From a virus: a stretch of DNA of 37,710 nucleotides. The position numbers and the translations under genes are program-made. The DNA is taken from positions 1 to 37,710 of IMG/VR virus record IMGVR_UViG_3300036828_001640, one strand, 5' to 3'. Positions 30,755-37,710 of this stretch are shown in pieces (the stretch's first letter is position 1; each line of letters starts with the position of its first letter). The notes below the pieces were generated by a model. That model saw only the letters and a program-made list of their open reading frames with translations. It had not been told where the DNA came from and ran no database searches.

Positions 30755-31441
30755 ATGGCTCAATCAAGATTTACACTTGAGCAATACACCAAAGCGATTA
30801 AATCGCTTTTACCAAGGGGGCGAGTATGGTCACGTGCAACGTCAGGTATTCAACATGATTTAATTGAAGGGATTGCTAAATCATTTCAGCAGGTAGATGC
30901 AGATGCATCACAGCTTTTAATAGAGGCATTTCCAGCAACAACTACTCAATTAATAGATGAATGGAATTTGACCGTTGGCATACCTGATTATTGTTTTGGT
31001 GCTCCTGATTCAATAGAGCAAAACAGGCAATATATCGTTGCAAAATTAATTGCTGATGGTGGTCAAAGTAACGGTTATTACATCGCAATCGCTAAATCTT
31101 TGGGAATTGATATTGTCATTCGAGAGTTCACACCAACGCATTATGACTTAGACGCCCCAGAGGGTTTAATTATTAATCCAAGCGACTGGTGGCATACTTG
31201 GAAAGTAGTAATCGATGTTAATTCGCCTTCGTTGGTTGAGTACTCTGGTGATGGAACTGCAATAAAAAATTCCAATTCCTATAAAGCCTTAATGTGCTTA
31301 CTTGAAAGATATAAGCCCGCTCATACGCAATTCTATTCAACTTTATTTGATTTTGTAGAAATTGATAGCGATCCTGTTTTTGGTTTTATGGAAGCAGAAG
31401 AAGATGCGGAGCCGTTTGGCCAAGGTCGATTCTATAAATGA
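30755..31441 (+). CDS. Baseplate protein (Mu gp48/YmfQ-like, DUF2313)
   Basis: 228 aa from ATG 30755; the longer upstream frame overlaps gp47 and is not used. FTLEQYTKAIKSLLPRGRVW and ATTTQLIDEWNLTVGIPDYC are typical of YmfQ-type gp48 proteins that link the baseplate wedge to tail fibres. As in Mu, the fibre gene comes next. Confidence 0.88.
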   Translation: MAQSRFTLEQYTKAIKSLLPRGRVWSRATSGIQHDLIEGIAKSFQQVDADASQLLIEAFPATTTQLIDEWNLTVGIPDYCFGAPDSIEQNRQYIVAKLIADGGQSNGYYIAIAKSLGIDIVIREFTPTHYDLDAPEGLIINPSDWWHTWKVVIDVNSPSLVEYSGDGTAIKNSNSYKALMCLLERYKPAHTQFYSTLFDFVEIDSDPVFGFMEAEEDAEPFGQGRFYK

Positions 31442-31458
31442 TTTTCGGGAGTATATAA

Positions 31459-32274
31459 ATGCCTCTTTCTCAACCAGAGTTAAATGCAGTAGCATTTGCA
31501 GTAAACAGTACTTTAAAAAATACAATTCCAGCAACAACCAGTACCCGTGGCGCAGCTTCGTTTGATAAAGGCTTTCCGCCTGAAACAATGGTTAAAAAAC
31601 TAGCTGGTGGTATTGCCCCAAGCGGTTATGATTTTAACGGTATTTTAAACTTTTTCGGTCAGCATCAAGTTTGGCAAAATGCAGGTGGTAAATATAAATT
31701 TAACTCTACTATTGCCAATGCTCTAGGTGGATATCACAAAGGGGCCGTTCTTAGTTCCGATGATGGTCTACGTTTGTACGTGAGTACAGTAGATGGAAAT
31801 ATGAATAATCTAAATAATGTTTTAACTGGCTGGGCTTTAATAGCTACAAGCGAGTTTGAAAATATTATTAATACTGAAAAGAATGATCGAATTAGCAGTG
31901 ATAACTTACTGAATAATAAAATTGATTATGAGATTTTACAGCGTGAAAATGCAGATAATTTAATTCGGCAAAGCTTGTTTCTTGGACAGGCTGTTATCAA
32001 TGCTGGAGATTTTATTGGATCAAGGGCACTCTCAACAGCTTATATCAATAATACTCCATACCCAAAAGTAATTAGTATTACAAGTGATCAAACAGTGGGA
32101 AATACAGAGTTAGGCGGTTTTTTTGGTAAGACACCTGGTGTTTTTACCAAAGTTGCTGGGGGGCGAATTAACTCTAACGTTACACCAGGCGGCTGCAACA
32201 TCCTATTCATTGTTCCACCTCAGTTTTATTACAAGGTGGAGGGAACAGGTTTAACCAATTGGTTTGAATATTAA
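31459..32274 (+). CDS. Tail fibre / receptor-binding protein 1
   Basis: 271 aa. The N-terminal part (TIPATTSTRGAASFDKGFPP, KLAGGIAPSGYDFNGILNFF) is the conserved baseplate-binding segment of fibres that follow gp48 in phages of this kind. Residues 140-180 are a coiled-coil-like helix (EKNDRISSDNLLNNKIDYEI) and the C-terminus a small beta-rich head with a G-rich stretch, likely receptor binding. The fibre is short compared with Mu gpS. The variable end would set host range. Confidence 0.8.
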   Translation: MPLSQPELNAVAFAVNSTLKNTIPATTSTRGAASFDKGFPPETMVKKLAGGIAPSGYDFNGILNFFGQHQVWQNAGGKYKFNSTIANALGGYHKGAVLSSDDGLRLYVSTVDGNMNNLNNVLTGWALIATSEFENIINTEKNDRISSDNLLNNKIDYEILQRENADNLIRQSLFLGQAVINAGDFIGSRALSTAYINNTPYPKVISITSDQTVGNTELGGFFGKTPGVFTKVAGGRINSNVTPGGCNILFIVPPQFYYKVEGTGLTNWFEY

Positions 32275-32288
32275 TAAAAGGTCTGAAA

Positions 32289-32702
32289 ATGAAATATTTT
32301 AAAGATAAAGATGGTTCAGTTTATGCCTTTGAGGATGACGGATCCCAAGATGAATTTATCACCCCTACAATGAAAATGATGACTAATTCTCAAATAGATC
32401 GTCATTTAAGCCCACAGAAATATCTAAATGATGAAGAAAAAAATCTAATTTATCTTCAATCATTAAGACCTTTAACTCGCCGTCAATTTATGTTGGCTCT
32501 TGTAGAAAATGATCTTGATGAAGCTGTTGAAACAGCAATAGGCAATATTCAAGATGCCAAACAGCGAAAACAAATGAGTATTGAATATAAAGATGCTCAA
32601 ACTTTCGAGCGTTTCAGTGCGTCAATAATGACTATGGCTACATTAATTAATTTAGATGATGAAAGCCTAAATTCTATGTGGGAAAAAGCTTTGACGTTGT
32701 AA
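32289..32702 (+). CDS. Tail fibre assembly-like protein
   Basis: 137 aa. MKYFKDKDGSVYAFEDDGSQ followed by a helical remainder (LRPLTRRQFMLALVENDLDE, ERFSASIMTMATLINLDDES) is the plan of small chaperone-like proteins following fibre genes (caudoviral fibre assembly or DUF4376-like). It would help fibre trimerisation or attachment. It lies 14 bases after the fibre gene. Confidence 0.65.
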   Translation: MKYFKDKDGSVYAFEDDGSQDEFITPTMKMMTNSQIDRHLSPQKYLNDEEKNLIYLQSLRPLTRRQFMLALVENDLDEAVETAIGNIQDAKQRKQMSIEYKDAQTFERFSASIMTMATLINLDDESLNSMWEKALTL

Positions 32703-32715
32703 GAGGGAAATTTAA

Positions 32716-34743
32716 ATGATTCCATTTAATAAAATACCAAGGGGACTAAGAGTCCCTTTATTTTTTGGTGAATTAGCAATTGATGGCGATGTGTTAGGGG
32801 GGAGTCCACAACCACCTCAACCGGGTATTAGTTGTGTTGGTGCATCTGAAAAAATGAACTTTGGAAGTTTTCGTGGTTATTGGGATATGGAACTAAACGG
32901 AGTTTTTTATCCATCATCAACAGACTTACTTCAAAACTATATTACAAATCATTTTAGTGACAAAATTTACGCTGATTATGATGGGTTTATTAATTTTGGC
33001 AATATCTCACACGATGATCACAGGATACGTCTTATACCAATAATGGATGCGGGTTATTCCAATCCTTATGGGAATGACACCTTTATGGAAAATGAGGATG
33101 GTAGTTTAACGTTTTGCTTGAAAGGAGTTGTTGAAAAACCCGTAATTTCATGTGACGGTGCAACAGCCAATTTACCTTTAAGTATTACCCTACCAATGCA
33201 TGCAGCAGATGGTACTTTTACTATTAGAGATTCAAGCAAAACAGCTAATAATGAATTGGATGTTATTGTTGAAATTTTTGGATCAGACATTGTTGAGGGG
33301 CAAGATTTTGTAACTCAATTAAAGACTTTAGTAAATCCCGATTATGCAAGCTTAGTTTCATTTACCACACTTAATCCAACAGTTTTTGCTGGAGATGGTA
33401 CGGTTACAGGTTATATCAATATCAAAGCAAACGTACCAGATTTGCGTATCTCAGTAGAATTGATTAAAGCAATTGATGTAAATCCTGAACTCTTATTTTT
33501 AAATATCCTTACACCAACAAATCCAGCTACACCTACATATTTTTGGGATACTCATGATCCTGAAAATGGTAATTACTTATTAAGTGCTTGTATAAGTGAC
33601 AATAATTTAATTTCATGTGCAGGGGCAACTCAATCAATAATGTTTGAACCAGGACCTGCATTTAATGGTCAAATTAATTGGGCTGTTGAGTTTGATGGAG
33701 TTACTTACGATATTGGTAACGTTTGGGCTGGTGAAATTATCAGCAATATGCCTAGCCACATTAAAGATATGATTTTCATGGAGTGGACTGGCTTATGGTT
33801 GGTGGAAAACAGAGATACTCAACCACACAGATTTAAATTAATACCTTCACCTAAGCCTGGTTATGATCCTATACAAGCACCATCATCAACTAACGAATCA
33901 TTCTTGTTAAATGAAGATGGTTCATTTGCATTTTGTTTAGCTGGGGCTGAACCAGTTTTCCCACCATATGCAGTAGTGAAAACAAGAGCGCTTTGGGGCA
34001 GTAGCTTTCCTGCCAAAATCACTGTTAATGGTACAGAATATTCAGGCGATCTATTCGGCAATTTAGCTGACGTTTTAGCACATCAATACAATGTCTACAC
34101 AGGTTTTGAAAGAATCTATGGGGATTTTGAAGGTGATCCTGATTTAGTACGTGTTGTATTTGCTGGGGATGTCTTTGCTGAGAATGCAAGTATCTCTGTT
34201 GAGTTTTTATCTGAAATCGCTATAAATATTGATGATAGCTTCTCGTACCCAGAAAATGAAACGCTTAAAATTAATGGAAAATCAGCAAGCTTTAATATTG
34301 GTAAGCTGGTTTGTATTACTAAAGTCGCTCAATATGGCAGTATCAATAATTCCAACTTTTTACTTGAGTATGGTCAGCCATTTAATTTTAGAGTTGGGGA
34401 TAAAATTAATACCAATATCCTCACAAATAGAATTGCTGGTGCTGGAATAGAAGATCCTGCAAGCTTTTGTGCTTCTGCAGCATCACCAGAGGGCTGTGTG
34501 CAAAGCAATCTACTTTCTAACCTGAGTGAGCAATGGAATCCCGAATTAAGGACCATTAATGTAAAAGTAAGTTGGTCGGGACTAAGTAGAGTCGTGATGC
34601 CATTAAATGCAAGCGATGATAAAGGTGTTGGTGACCCTTTTGCTACAGCAAAATTTGTAGTACAGCCAAACGATAAGACTCCTATCAATGATATGTATTT
34701 TCTTGGTTATACCATTCCAACATGTGATGATATGCCATCTTAA
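32716..34743 (+). CDS. Large repeat protein with a sheath-like N-terminus
   Basis: 675 aa, no signal peptide. Residues 1-20 (MIPFNKIPRGLRVPLFFGEL) closely resemble the sheath start MVPFSNVPNDVRVPLFYAEV. The rest is tandem modules: ISCVGAS (38) to FCLKG (137), ISCDGAT (144) and ISCAGAT (299) to FCLAG (410). The module ends share NEDGS-x2-FCL-x-G and the intervening domains share VFAGD and ISVE-type strands (about 224-252 and 481-505). A Cys-containing beta-rich multi-domain protein in the fibre region suggests a virion decoration or adhesin bound to the tail. I know no family for it. Confidence 0.75.
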   Translation: MIPFNKIPRGLRVPLFFGELAIDGDVLGGSPQPPQPGISCVGASEKMNFGSFRGYWDMELNGVFYPSSTDLLQNYITNHFSDKIYADYDGFINFGNISHDDHRIRLIPIMDAGYSNPYGNDTFMENEDGSLTFCLKGVVEKPVISCDGATANLPLSITLPMHAADGTFTIRDSSKTANNELDVIVEIFGSDIVEGQDFVTQLKTLVNPDYASLVSFTTLNPTVFAGDGTVTGYINIKANVPDLRISVELIKAIDVNPELLFLNILTPTNPATPTYFWDTHDPENGNYLLSACISDNNLISCAGATQSIMFEPGPAFNGQINWAVEFDGVTYDIGNVWAGEIISNMPSHIKDMIFMEWTGLWLVENRDTQPHRFKLIPSPKPGYDPIQAPSSTNESFLLNEDGSFAFCLAGAEPVFPPYAVVKTRALWGSSFPAKITVNGTEYSGDLFGNLADVLAHQYNVYTGFERIYGDFEGDPDLVRVVFAGDVFAENASISVEFLSEIAINIDDSFSYPENETLKINGKSASFNIGKLVCITKVAQYGSINNSNFLLEYGQPFNFRVGDKINTNILTNRIAGAGIEDPASFCASAASPEGCVQSNLLSNLSEQWNPELRTINVKVSWSGLSRVVMPLNASDDKGVGDPFATAKFVVQPNDKTPINDMYFLGYTIPTCDDMPS

Positions 34744-34749
34744 ACAATG

Positions 34750-34770
34750 ACCTCCTTCGGGAGGTTTTTT
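34750..34770 (+). terminator. Intrinsic terminator
   Basis: ACCTCC / GGAGGT with TTCG tetraloop and a T run; closes the 675-aa gene. Confidence 0.85.
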
Positions 34771-34786
34771 ATTGCTTGGAGAAAAC

Positions 34787-35101
34787 ATGAACTCATTAAG
34801 ACCCAGTATTGTTTTAGGCGATACCTTGCATGGAACTTGGACCTATGTTGATTGTGACGGAAAGCCAGTAGCAATTACGGATGATTTATTATTTTTAAGC
34901 TCCGTAATGATTAAAGAAACAAAATATTCTGTTTTATTAACTGTGCTTGATCAGACACAAAATAAAGGAGAAATAGCTTTTATTGCACAGACAATAGATT
35001 GGTCACCCGGTATTGCAGAAATGGATATAAAGGTAATGTCAGATGGTTTTGTAAAGCATTCTGAAAAGCACTGCTTTAATGTTGTGCGAGGTATTTCTTA
35101 A
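34787..35101 (+). CDS. Small beta-rich protein beside the second fibre
   Basis: 104 aa from ATG 34787 with TTGGAGA upstream. The sequence (VLGDTLHGTWTYVDCDGKPV, YSVLLTVLDQTQNKGEIAFI) looks like one immunoglobulin-like or BppU-like beta domain. It is coupled to the fibre gene by TAATG overlap, so it is probably a baseplate- or fibre-associated subunit. Family not recognised with certainty. Confidence 0.65.
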   Translation: MNSLRPSIVLGDTLHGTWTYVDCDGKPVAITDDLLFLSSVMIKETKYSVLLTVLDQTQNKGEIAFIAQTIDWSPGIAEMDIKVMSDGFVKHSEKHCFNVVRGIS

Positions 35102-36384
35102 TGAGGTTCAAATTAAATTTTGGTATTTTACCCAATATCGGCAACATTATTCAGAATGTTAGAAGTGTTAATAGTAAGACTGGTGATGTTGTTCTGAGTG
35201 CTGCAGATGTTGGTTCAGAGCCTTTGGGAGCTGTTGAATCAGTAAAAAATCAACTCAATCAAGATATTTCAATTGTTAAAAATCTTGCCGAAGTGAATCA
35301 GCTTAATTTGACAAAAAAGGCTGATTTGTTTGATTTAGAACAAACTCAAATACAAGTTGAGTTGAACCGATTAGCATTGTTAAGTAAAGCAGATCTAACA
35401 GCACTGGCAATACTAACAACACTAATTAATACAAAAGCTGATCAAGCATATGTACAAGAACAGATTGCCAATCTTTTAAGTGGTGATCAATCAATTATTA
35501 ATGCAATTCAAGAAATCAGTTTAGCGCTAAAGGAAAATGAAGATTTGCTTGCAGCATTGGACTATACGGTTGCAAATCGTGTTCGCTTTGATATTGCAAA
35601 TCAAGCTTTAACAGCATTACAAAAATTTAATGCGCGCACAAATATTAACGCAGAAGAATCAGGTACCGCTGCAATGCTCATTGCTCAAATTACAGCACAG
35701 ACACTTGGTGCAGCAACAACAGCTCAAGGGGCAAAAGCAGATACTGCACTACAAAGCGCAGATGTGGCACCAGTGGCGTTGTCTGGGCTATTTAGTAGTC
35801 TTACGGGGCAAAGCAAAATATTCGATGTTGTCTTTTCTGCCTATATAGAGGGACCTAATTCATTAGTCACCACCTCAGATTCACTTGGAGTGATGTTAGG
35901 AAAGTTGCAAGCTCAAATTAAAGCTGGGTTTGGTTCAAATGTTGAGTGGGTTAAAGCTGAGAATATTGGTGTAATAAGTGACGGCTTTATTCCCTATGTG
36001 ATCTTACAATCAAGAAGAATCGATTTAGAGTTTGCTAAAATTGATGGAATGCTCTACATGAGAGGGGGGTGTGAGCTAACTCGTGTAATTGATGCAACAA
36101 AGAATTTAATCAAATTAAATCCTGAATATTACGTCAGAAGTTATTTTTACAATAACGTTGCAAATATCACAGCTCAACCCAACTGCTATTTTAGAGTAGA
36201 CCCATCAATAGAAAATGCTTTTGTAATTTTAGCATCGGGCATGGTTCTTACAACTGAGGACATTCCTTTTTATGATCAATCTATAAGGTGGTGGAGAAAC
36301 GACGATAATGTTGGAAAAATAGGAAATTGGTTGATTGGGGGGCAAGGTGGGATTGTCTGCCTCGGGTCCCTGGTAACACCTTAA
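35101..36384 (+). CDS. Tail fibre / receptor-binding protein 2
   Basis: 427 aa. SVNSKTGDVVLSAADVGSEP near 25-40 is the NGKTG-V-L-ADVGA motif repeated in many phage tail fibres. Residues 50-150 are a long helical, partly coiled-coil shaft (LTKKADLFDLEQTQIQVELN), 190-225 is Ala/Gln-rich, and 290-427 a beta-rich head with aromatic and Cys residues. A second receptor-binding fibre beside the one at 31459 may broaden host range. Confidence 0.8.
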   Translation: MRFKLNFGILPNIGNIIQNVRSVNSKTGDVVLSAADVGSEPLGAVESVKNQLNQDISIVKNLAEVNQLNLTKKADLFDLEQTQIQVELNRLALLSKADLTALAILTTLINTKADQAYVQEQIANLLSGDQSIINAIQEISLALKENEDLLAALDYTVANRVRFDIANQALTALQKFNARTNINAEESGTAAMLIAQITAQTLGAATTAQGAKADTALQSADVAPVALSGLFSSLTGQSKIFDVVFSAYIEGPNSLVTTSDSLGVMLGKLQAQIKAGFGSNVEWVKAENIGVISDGFIPYVILQSRRIDLEFAKIDGMLYMRGGCELTRVIDATKNLIKLNPEYYVRSYFYNNVANITAQPNCYFRVDPSIENAFVILASGMVLTTEDIPFYDQSIRWWRNDDNVGKIGNWLIGGQGGIVCLGSLVTP

Positions 36385-36418
36385 TATTAACGTAAAAAGT
36401 AATGAACGAAATTGAATG

Positions 36419-36437
36419 CACCGAAAGGTGTTTTTTT
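36419..36437 (+). terminator. Weak intrinsic terminator before the lysis cassette
   Basis: CACC / GGTG with a GAAA tetraloop and seven T. A short stem, so termination is probably partial. Confidence 0.5.
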
Positions 36438-36459
36438 ATTGCCGAAAAATGGGGGCGTT

Positions 36460-36717
36460 ATGTCTGAAAGCGGTGTAACTGAAACGGTAACAGGGTTAAC
36501 AATTAGCAAGGCTGCAACCTATGCTGGAAGCGCAGTAGGCGCTGTATCTGCGTGGCTTGGCTTATTAGATATTGCAGTTTTAATCAGTATTATTATTGCG
36601 ATTATTGGTTTTTTAATGAACTGGTATTTTGCAAGAAAGAAAGACCGGCGTGATGAAATTGAACACAAAGCATATTTAGAAAGCTTAAAGGATAAATGCA
36701 ATGTCAAACAAGACTAA
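36460..36717 (+). CDS. Holin (class II, HP1-like)
   Basis: 85 aa from ATG 36460. Two hydrophobic helices: AATYAGSAVGAVSAWLGLL (about 15-34) and IAVLISIIIAIIGFLMNWYF (about 37-57), then a basic tail ARKKDRRDE. This is the two-span holin plan of HP1-type families; oligomers would depolarise the inner membrane at a set time and release the signal-anchor endolysin. It overlaps the endolysin gene by 17 bases. Confidence 0.8.
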   Translation: MSESGVTETVTGLTISKAATYAGSAVGAVSAWLGLLDIAVLISIIIAIIGFLMNWYFARKKDRRDEIEHKAYLESLKDKCNVKQD

Positions 36718-37210
36718 AATATTAGCAACATTACTAGCAGCTTCGGCTGCTTTTTTTGTGGTTGTAAAAAATGACGAAGGCTATACAGCTTACCCAGTAA
36801 TTCCAGTCAAAGGAGATGTTCCAACGCAAGGGCATGGATCTACTGTTAAGCCTAATGGTGTATCAGTAAAGATGTCTGATCCACCTATTTCTCGTGATAC
36901 AGCAGACAAATGGCTCAAAAATGATGTTTCAAAGCTTGAAGTAACTTATAAAAATTTATTGAAAGGTGTGAAGCTATCTCAAACAGAATATGATCTATAC
37001 CTTGATTTTTCTTATCAATACGGCATGAGGGCTTTTAGTAACTCATCAATGCTTCGTAATTTGAAAGCAGGGCAGTACAAGCAGGCTTGTGCTTCATTAC
37101 TGAAATACAAATACGTTGCAAAGCGTGATTGCTCAGTGCGGTCTAATGGGTGCTATGGCGTTTGGACTCGACAAGTTGAGCGGCATAAGAAATGTATGGG
37201 GGCGCAATAA
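36701..37210 (+). CDS. Signal-anchor endolysin (GH24 lysozyme-like)
   Basis: 169 aa. Residues 5-22 (TKILATLLAASAAFFVVV) are a weakly hydrophobic N-terminal anchor rich in A and G-like residues, typical of SAR endolysins that stay membrane-tethered until released. The catalytic Glu is likely E26 (KNDEGYTAY). The Asp/Thr partners of the usual E-x8-D-x5-T triad are not at standard spacing: T42 lies in VPTQGHG and the nearest Asp is D39. Six or so Cys in the C-terminal part (CASLLKYKYV, RDCSVRSNGCYG) may form disulfides. It degrades peptidoglycan at the end of the cycle. Confidence 0.85.
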   Translation: MSNKTKILATLLAASAAFFVVVKNDEGYTAYPVIPVKGDVPTQGHGSTVKPNGVSVKMSDPPISRDTADKWLKNDVSKLEVTYKNLLKGVKLSQTEYDLYLDFSYQYGMRAFSNSSMLRNLKAGQYKQACASLLKYKYVAKRDCSVRSNGCYGVWTRQVERHKKCMGAQ

Positions 37211-37710
37211 TGCAAGCATTCTTAGCGAAATTCTATGAAACCGTCATTATCACATTGGCGGTTTTTTTATTGTTGGCCATAACAGCTTTAGGCATTCAAT
37301 CATGGCGTGTAAATCATTTTAAAAGTGAATTTACATTGTTGGATGCAAAATACAAAACAGAAGTTGCTGAAGCCAAAGCATTGGCAGAACAAGCAAAAGC
37401 ATTTGCAGCATTAAAAGAGAAACAATGGTCTGAACAACAGTTAAAAGCGGAGCAAAACTATAATGCCAAAATTAAGCAAATTGAGTCTGATAGTCGCCTT
37501 GCTAGTGCCAGCGCTGACAGCTTGTCAAAGCAACTCAAGGTTGCAAATGGTCGCTTGTCCAGCGCTTCCAAAGCCACCATCGTTGAATATGTCGATACCA
37601 GCAGTGACATACTCGAAAAGTGCATCACTGAATATCGAACAGTGGCAGAAAAAGCTGATGGACACGCAGCTGATGCAGAAAGATTGAGGGAGGCATGGCC
37701 CTCTGAGTGA
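37210..37710 (+). CDS. Rz: Inner-membrane spanin Rz
   Basis: 166 aa from ATG 37210 (TAATG overlap with the endolysin). One N-terminal span (TVIITLAVFLLLAITALGIQ), then a long periplasmic coiled coil rich in A, K, E and Q (AEAKALAEQAKAFAALKEKQ) as in Rz i-spanins. It pairs with the Rz1 lipoprotein to fuse the inner and outer membranes in the last lysis step. The window ends at its stop codon. Confidence 0.88.
   Translation: MQAFLAKFYETVIITLAVFLLLAITALGIQSWRVNHFKSEFTLLDAKYKTEVAEAKALAEQAKAFAALKEKQWSEQQLKAEQNYNAKIKQIESDSRLASASADSLSKQLKVANGRLSSASKATIVEYVDTSSDILEKCITEYRTVAEKADGHAADAERLREAWPSE
37463..37687 (+). CDS. Rz1: Outer-membrane spanin Rz1, embedded in Rz
   Basis: 74 aa in the +1 frame completely inside Rz. 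The signal MPKLSKLSLIVALLVPALTAC ends with lipobox L-T-A-C, giving a lipidated Cys21 that anchors it to the outer membrane. The mature part is proline-rich (CPALPKPPSLNMSIPAV), as in lambda Rz1. A GGAG lies 13 bases before the ATG. The embedded arrangement is the lambda type. Confidence 0.85.
   Translation: MPKLSKLSLIVALLVPALTACQSNSRLQMVACPALPKPPSLNMSIPAVTYSKSASLNIEQWQKKLMDTQLMQKD

Noticed and set aside
1-37710. tRNA, CRISPR array, insertion sequence or attachment core inside the window
   Set aside because: No cloverleaf, regularly spaced direct repeats with spacers, or transposase was seen, and both window ends are gene ends, so att cores cannot be compared.

Overview
The window is almost exactly one complete temperate phage genome (a prophage), running from the first codon of a tyrosine integrase (1) to the last codon of an Rz spanin (37710). 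It is AT-rich. The gene content and small-gene repertoire suggest a gammaproteobacterial host, most likely Acinetobacter; that host call is inference from protein flavour, not from any host gene, since none lies inside. Attachment sites must lie outside the window.

Layout. (1) 1-2500: integrase (+), then a leftward operon of an excisionase-like protein, a small basic protein with an apparent -1 frameshift, and a single-span membrane protein, all driven by a leftward promoter near 2440-2465 that carries repressor operators. (2) 2578-5475: three overlapping, very AT-rich leftward genes directly downstream of the CI repressor, in the place lambda keeps rexAB. They match no family I can name with confidence, the first has a PD-(D/E)XK-like signature, and they are the best candidate for an undescribed anti-phage or exclusion system. 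(3) 5495-6521: genetic switch, CI (LexA-type, self-cleaving) divergent from a Cro/YdaS-like protein, with palindromic 13-bp operators shared with the leftward promoter. (4) 6542-9292: rightward early operon, with a ribbon-helix-helix-like protein, a terminator, two small unknowns, an O-like replication protein containing eight 18-bp iterons (probable origin), a DUF559/PD-(D/E)XK-type nuclease and a Q-like antiterminator. (5) 9289-11326: late-promoter/terminator leader followed by small accessory genes separated by intrinsic terminators (membrane, exported and zinc-binding proteins).

(6) 11405-20505: packaging and head genes of the lambda type (Nu1-like and GpA-like terminase, gpW, portal, S49 protease, scaffold, gpD, gpE, head-tail joining). 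A dense cluster of GGTAAC hexamers lies around the small terminase gene and is a candidate packaging/cos region. (7) 20502-31441: contractile tail collinear with phage Mu (gp37, gp38, sheath, tube, gp41 with a T7 slippery -1 frameshift, tape measure with a transglycosylase domain, gpN, gp44 to gp48). An LprI/DUF1311-like exported protein is inserted after the tape measure gene. (8) 31459-36384: two tail fibre genes, a fibre-assembly-like protein and a 675-aa repeat protein whose first 20 residues copy the start of the tail sheath. (9) 36460-37710: lysis cassette of holin, signal-anchor endolysin, Rz and an Rz1 lipoprotein embedded in Rz.

Working model: CI holds both early promoters off, and its own transcript probably also expresses the three downstream genes in the lysogen. 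After SOS cleavage of CI the leftward operon excises the prophage, the rightward operon replicates it from the iterons, and Q reads through the leader terminator into the late genes. The virion is a lambda-type head on a Mu-type contractile tail (myovirus morphology). No tRNA, rRNA, CRISPR array or insertion sequence was seen, and no stretch over 300 bases lacks a gene.
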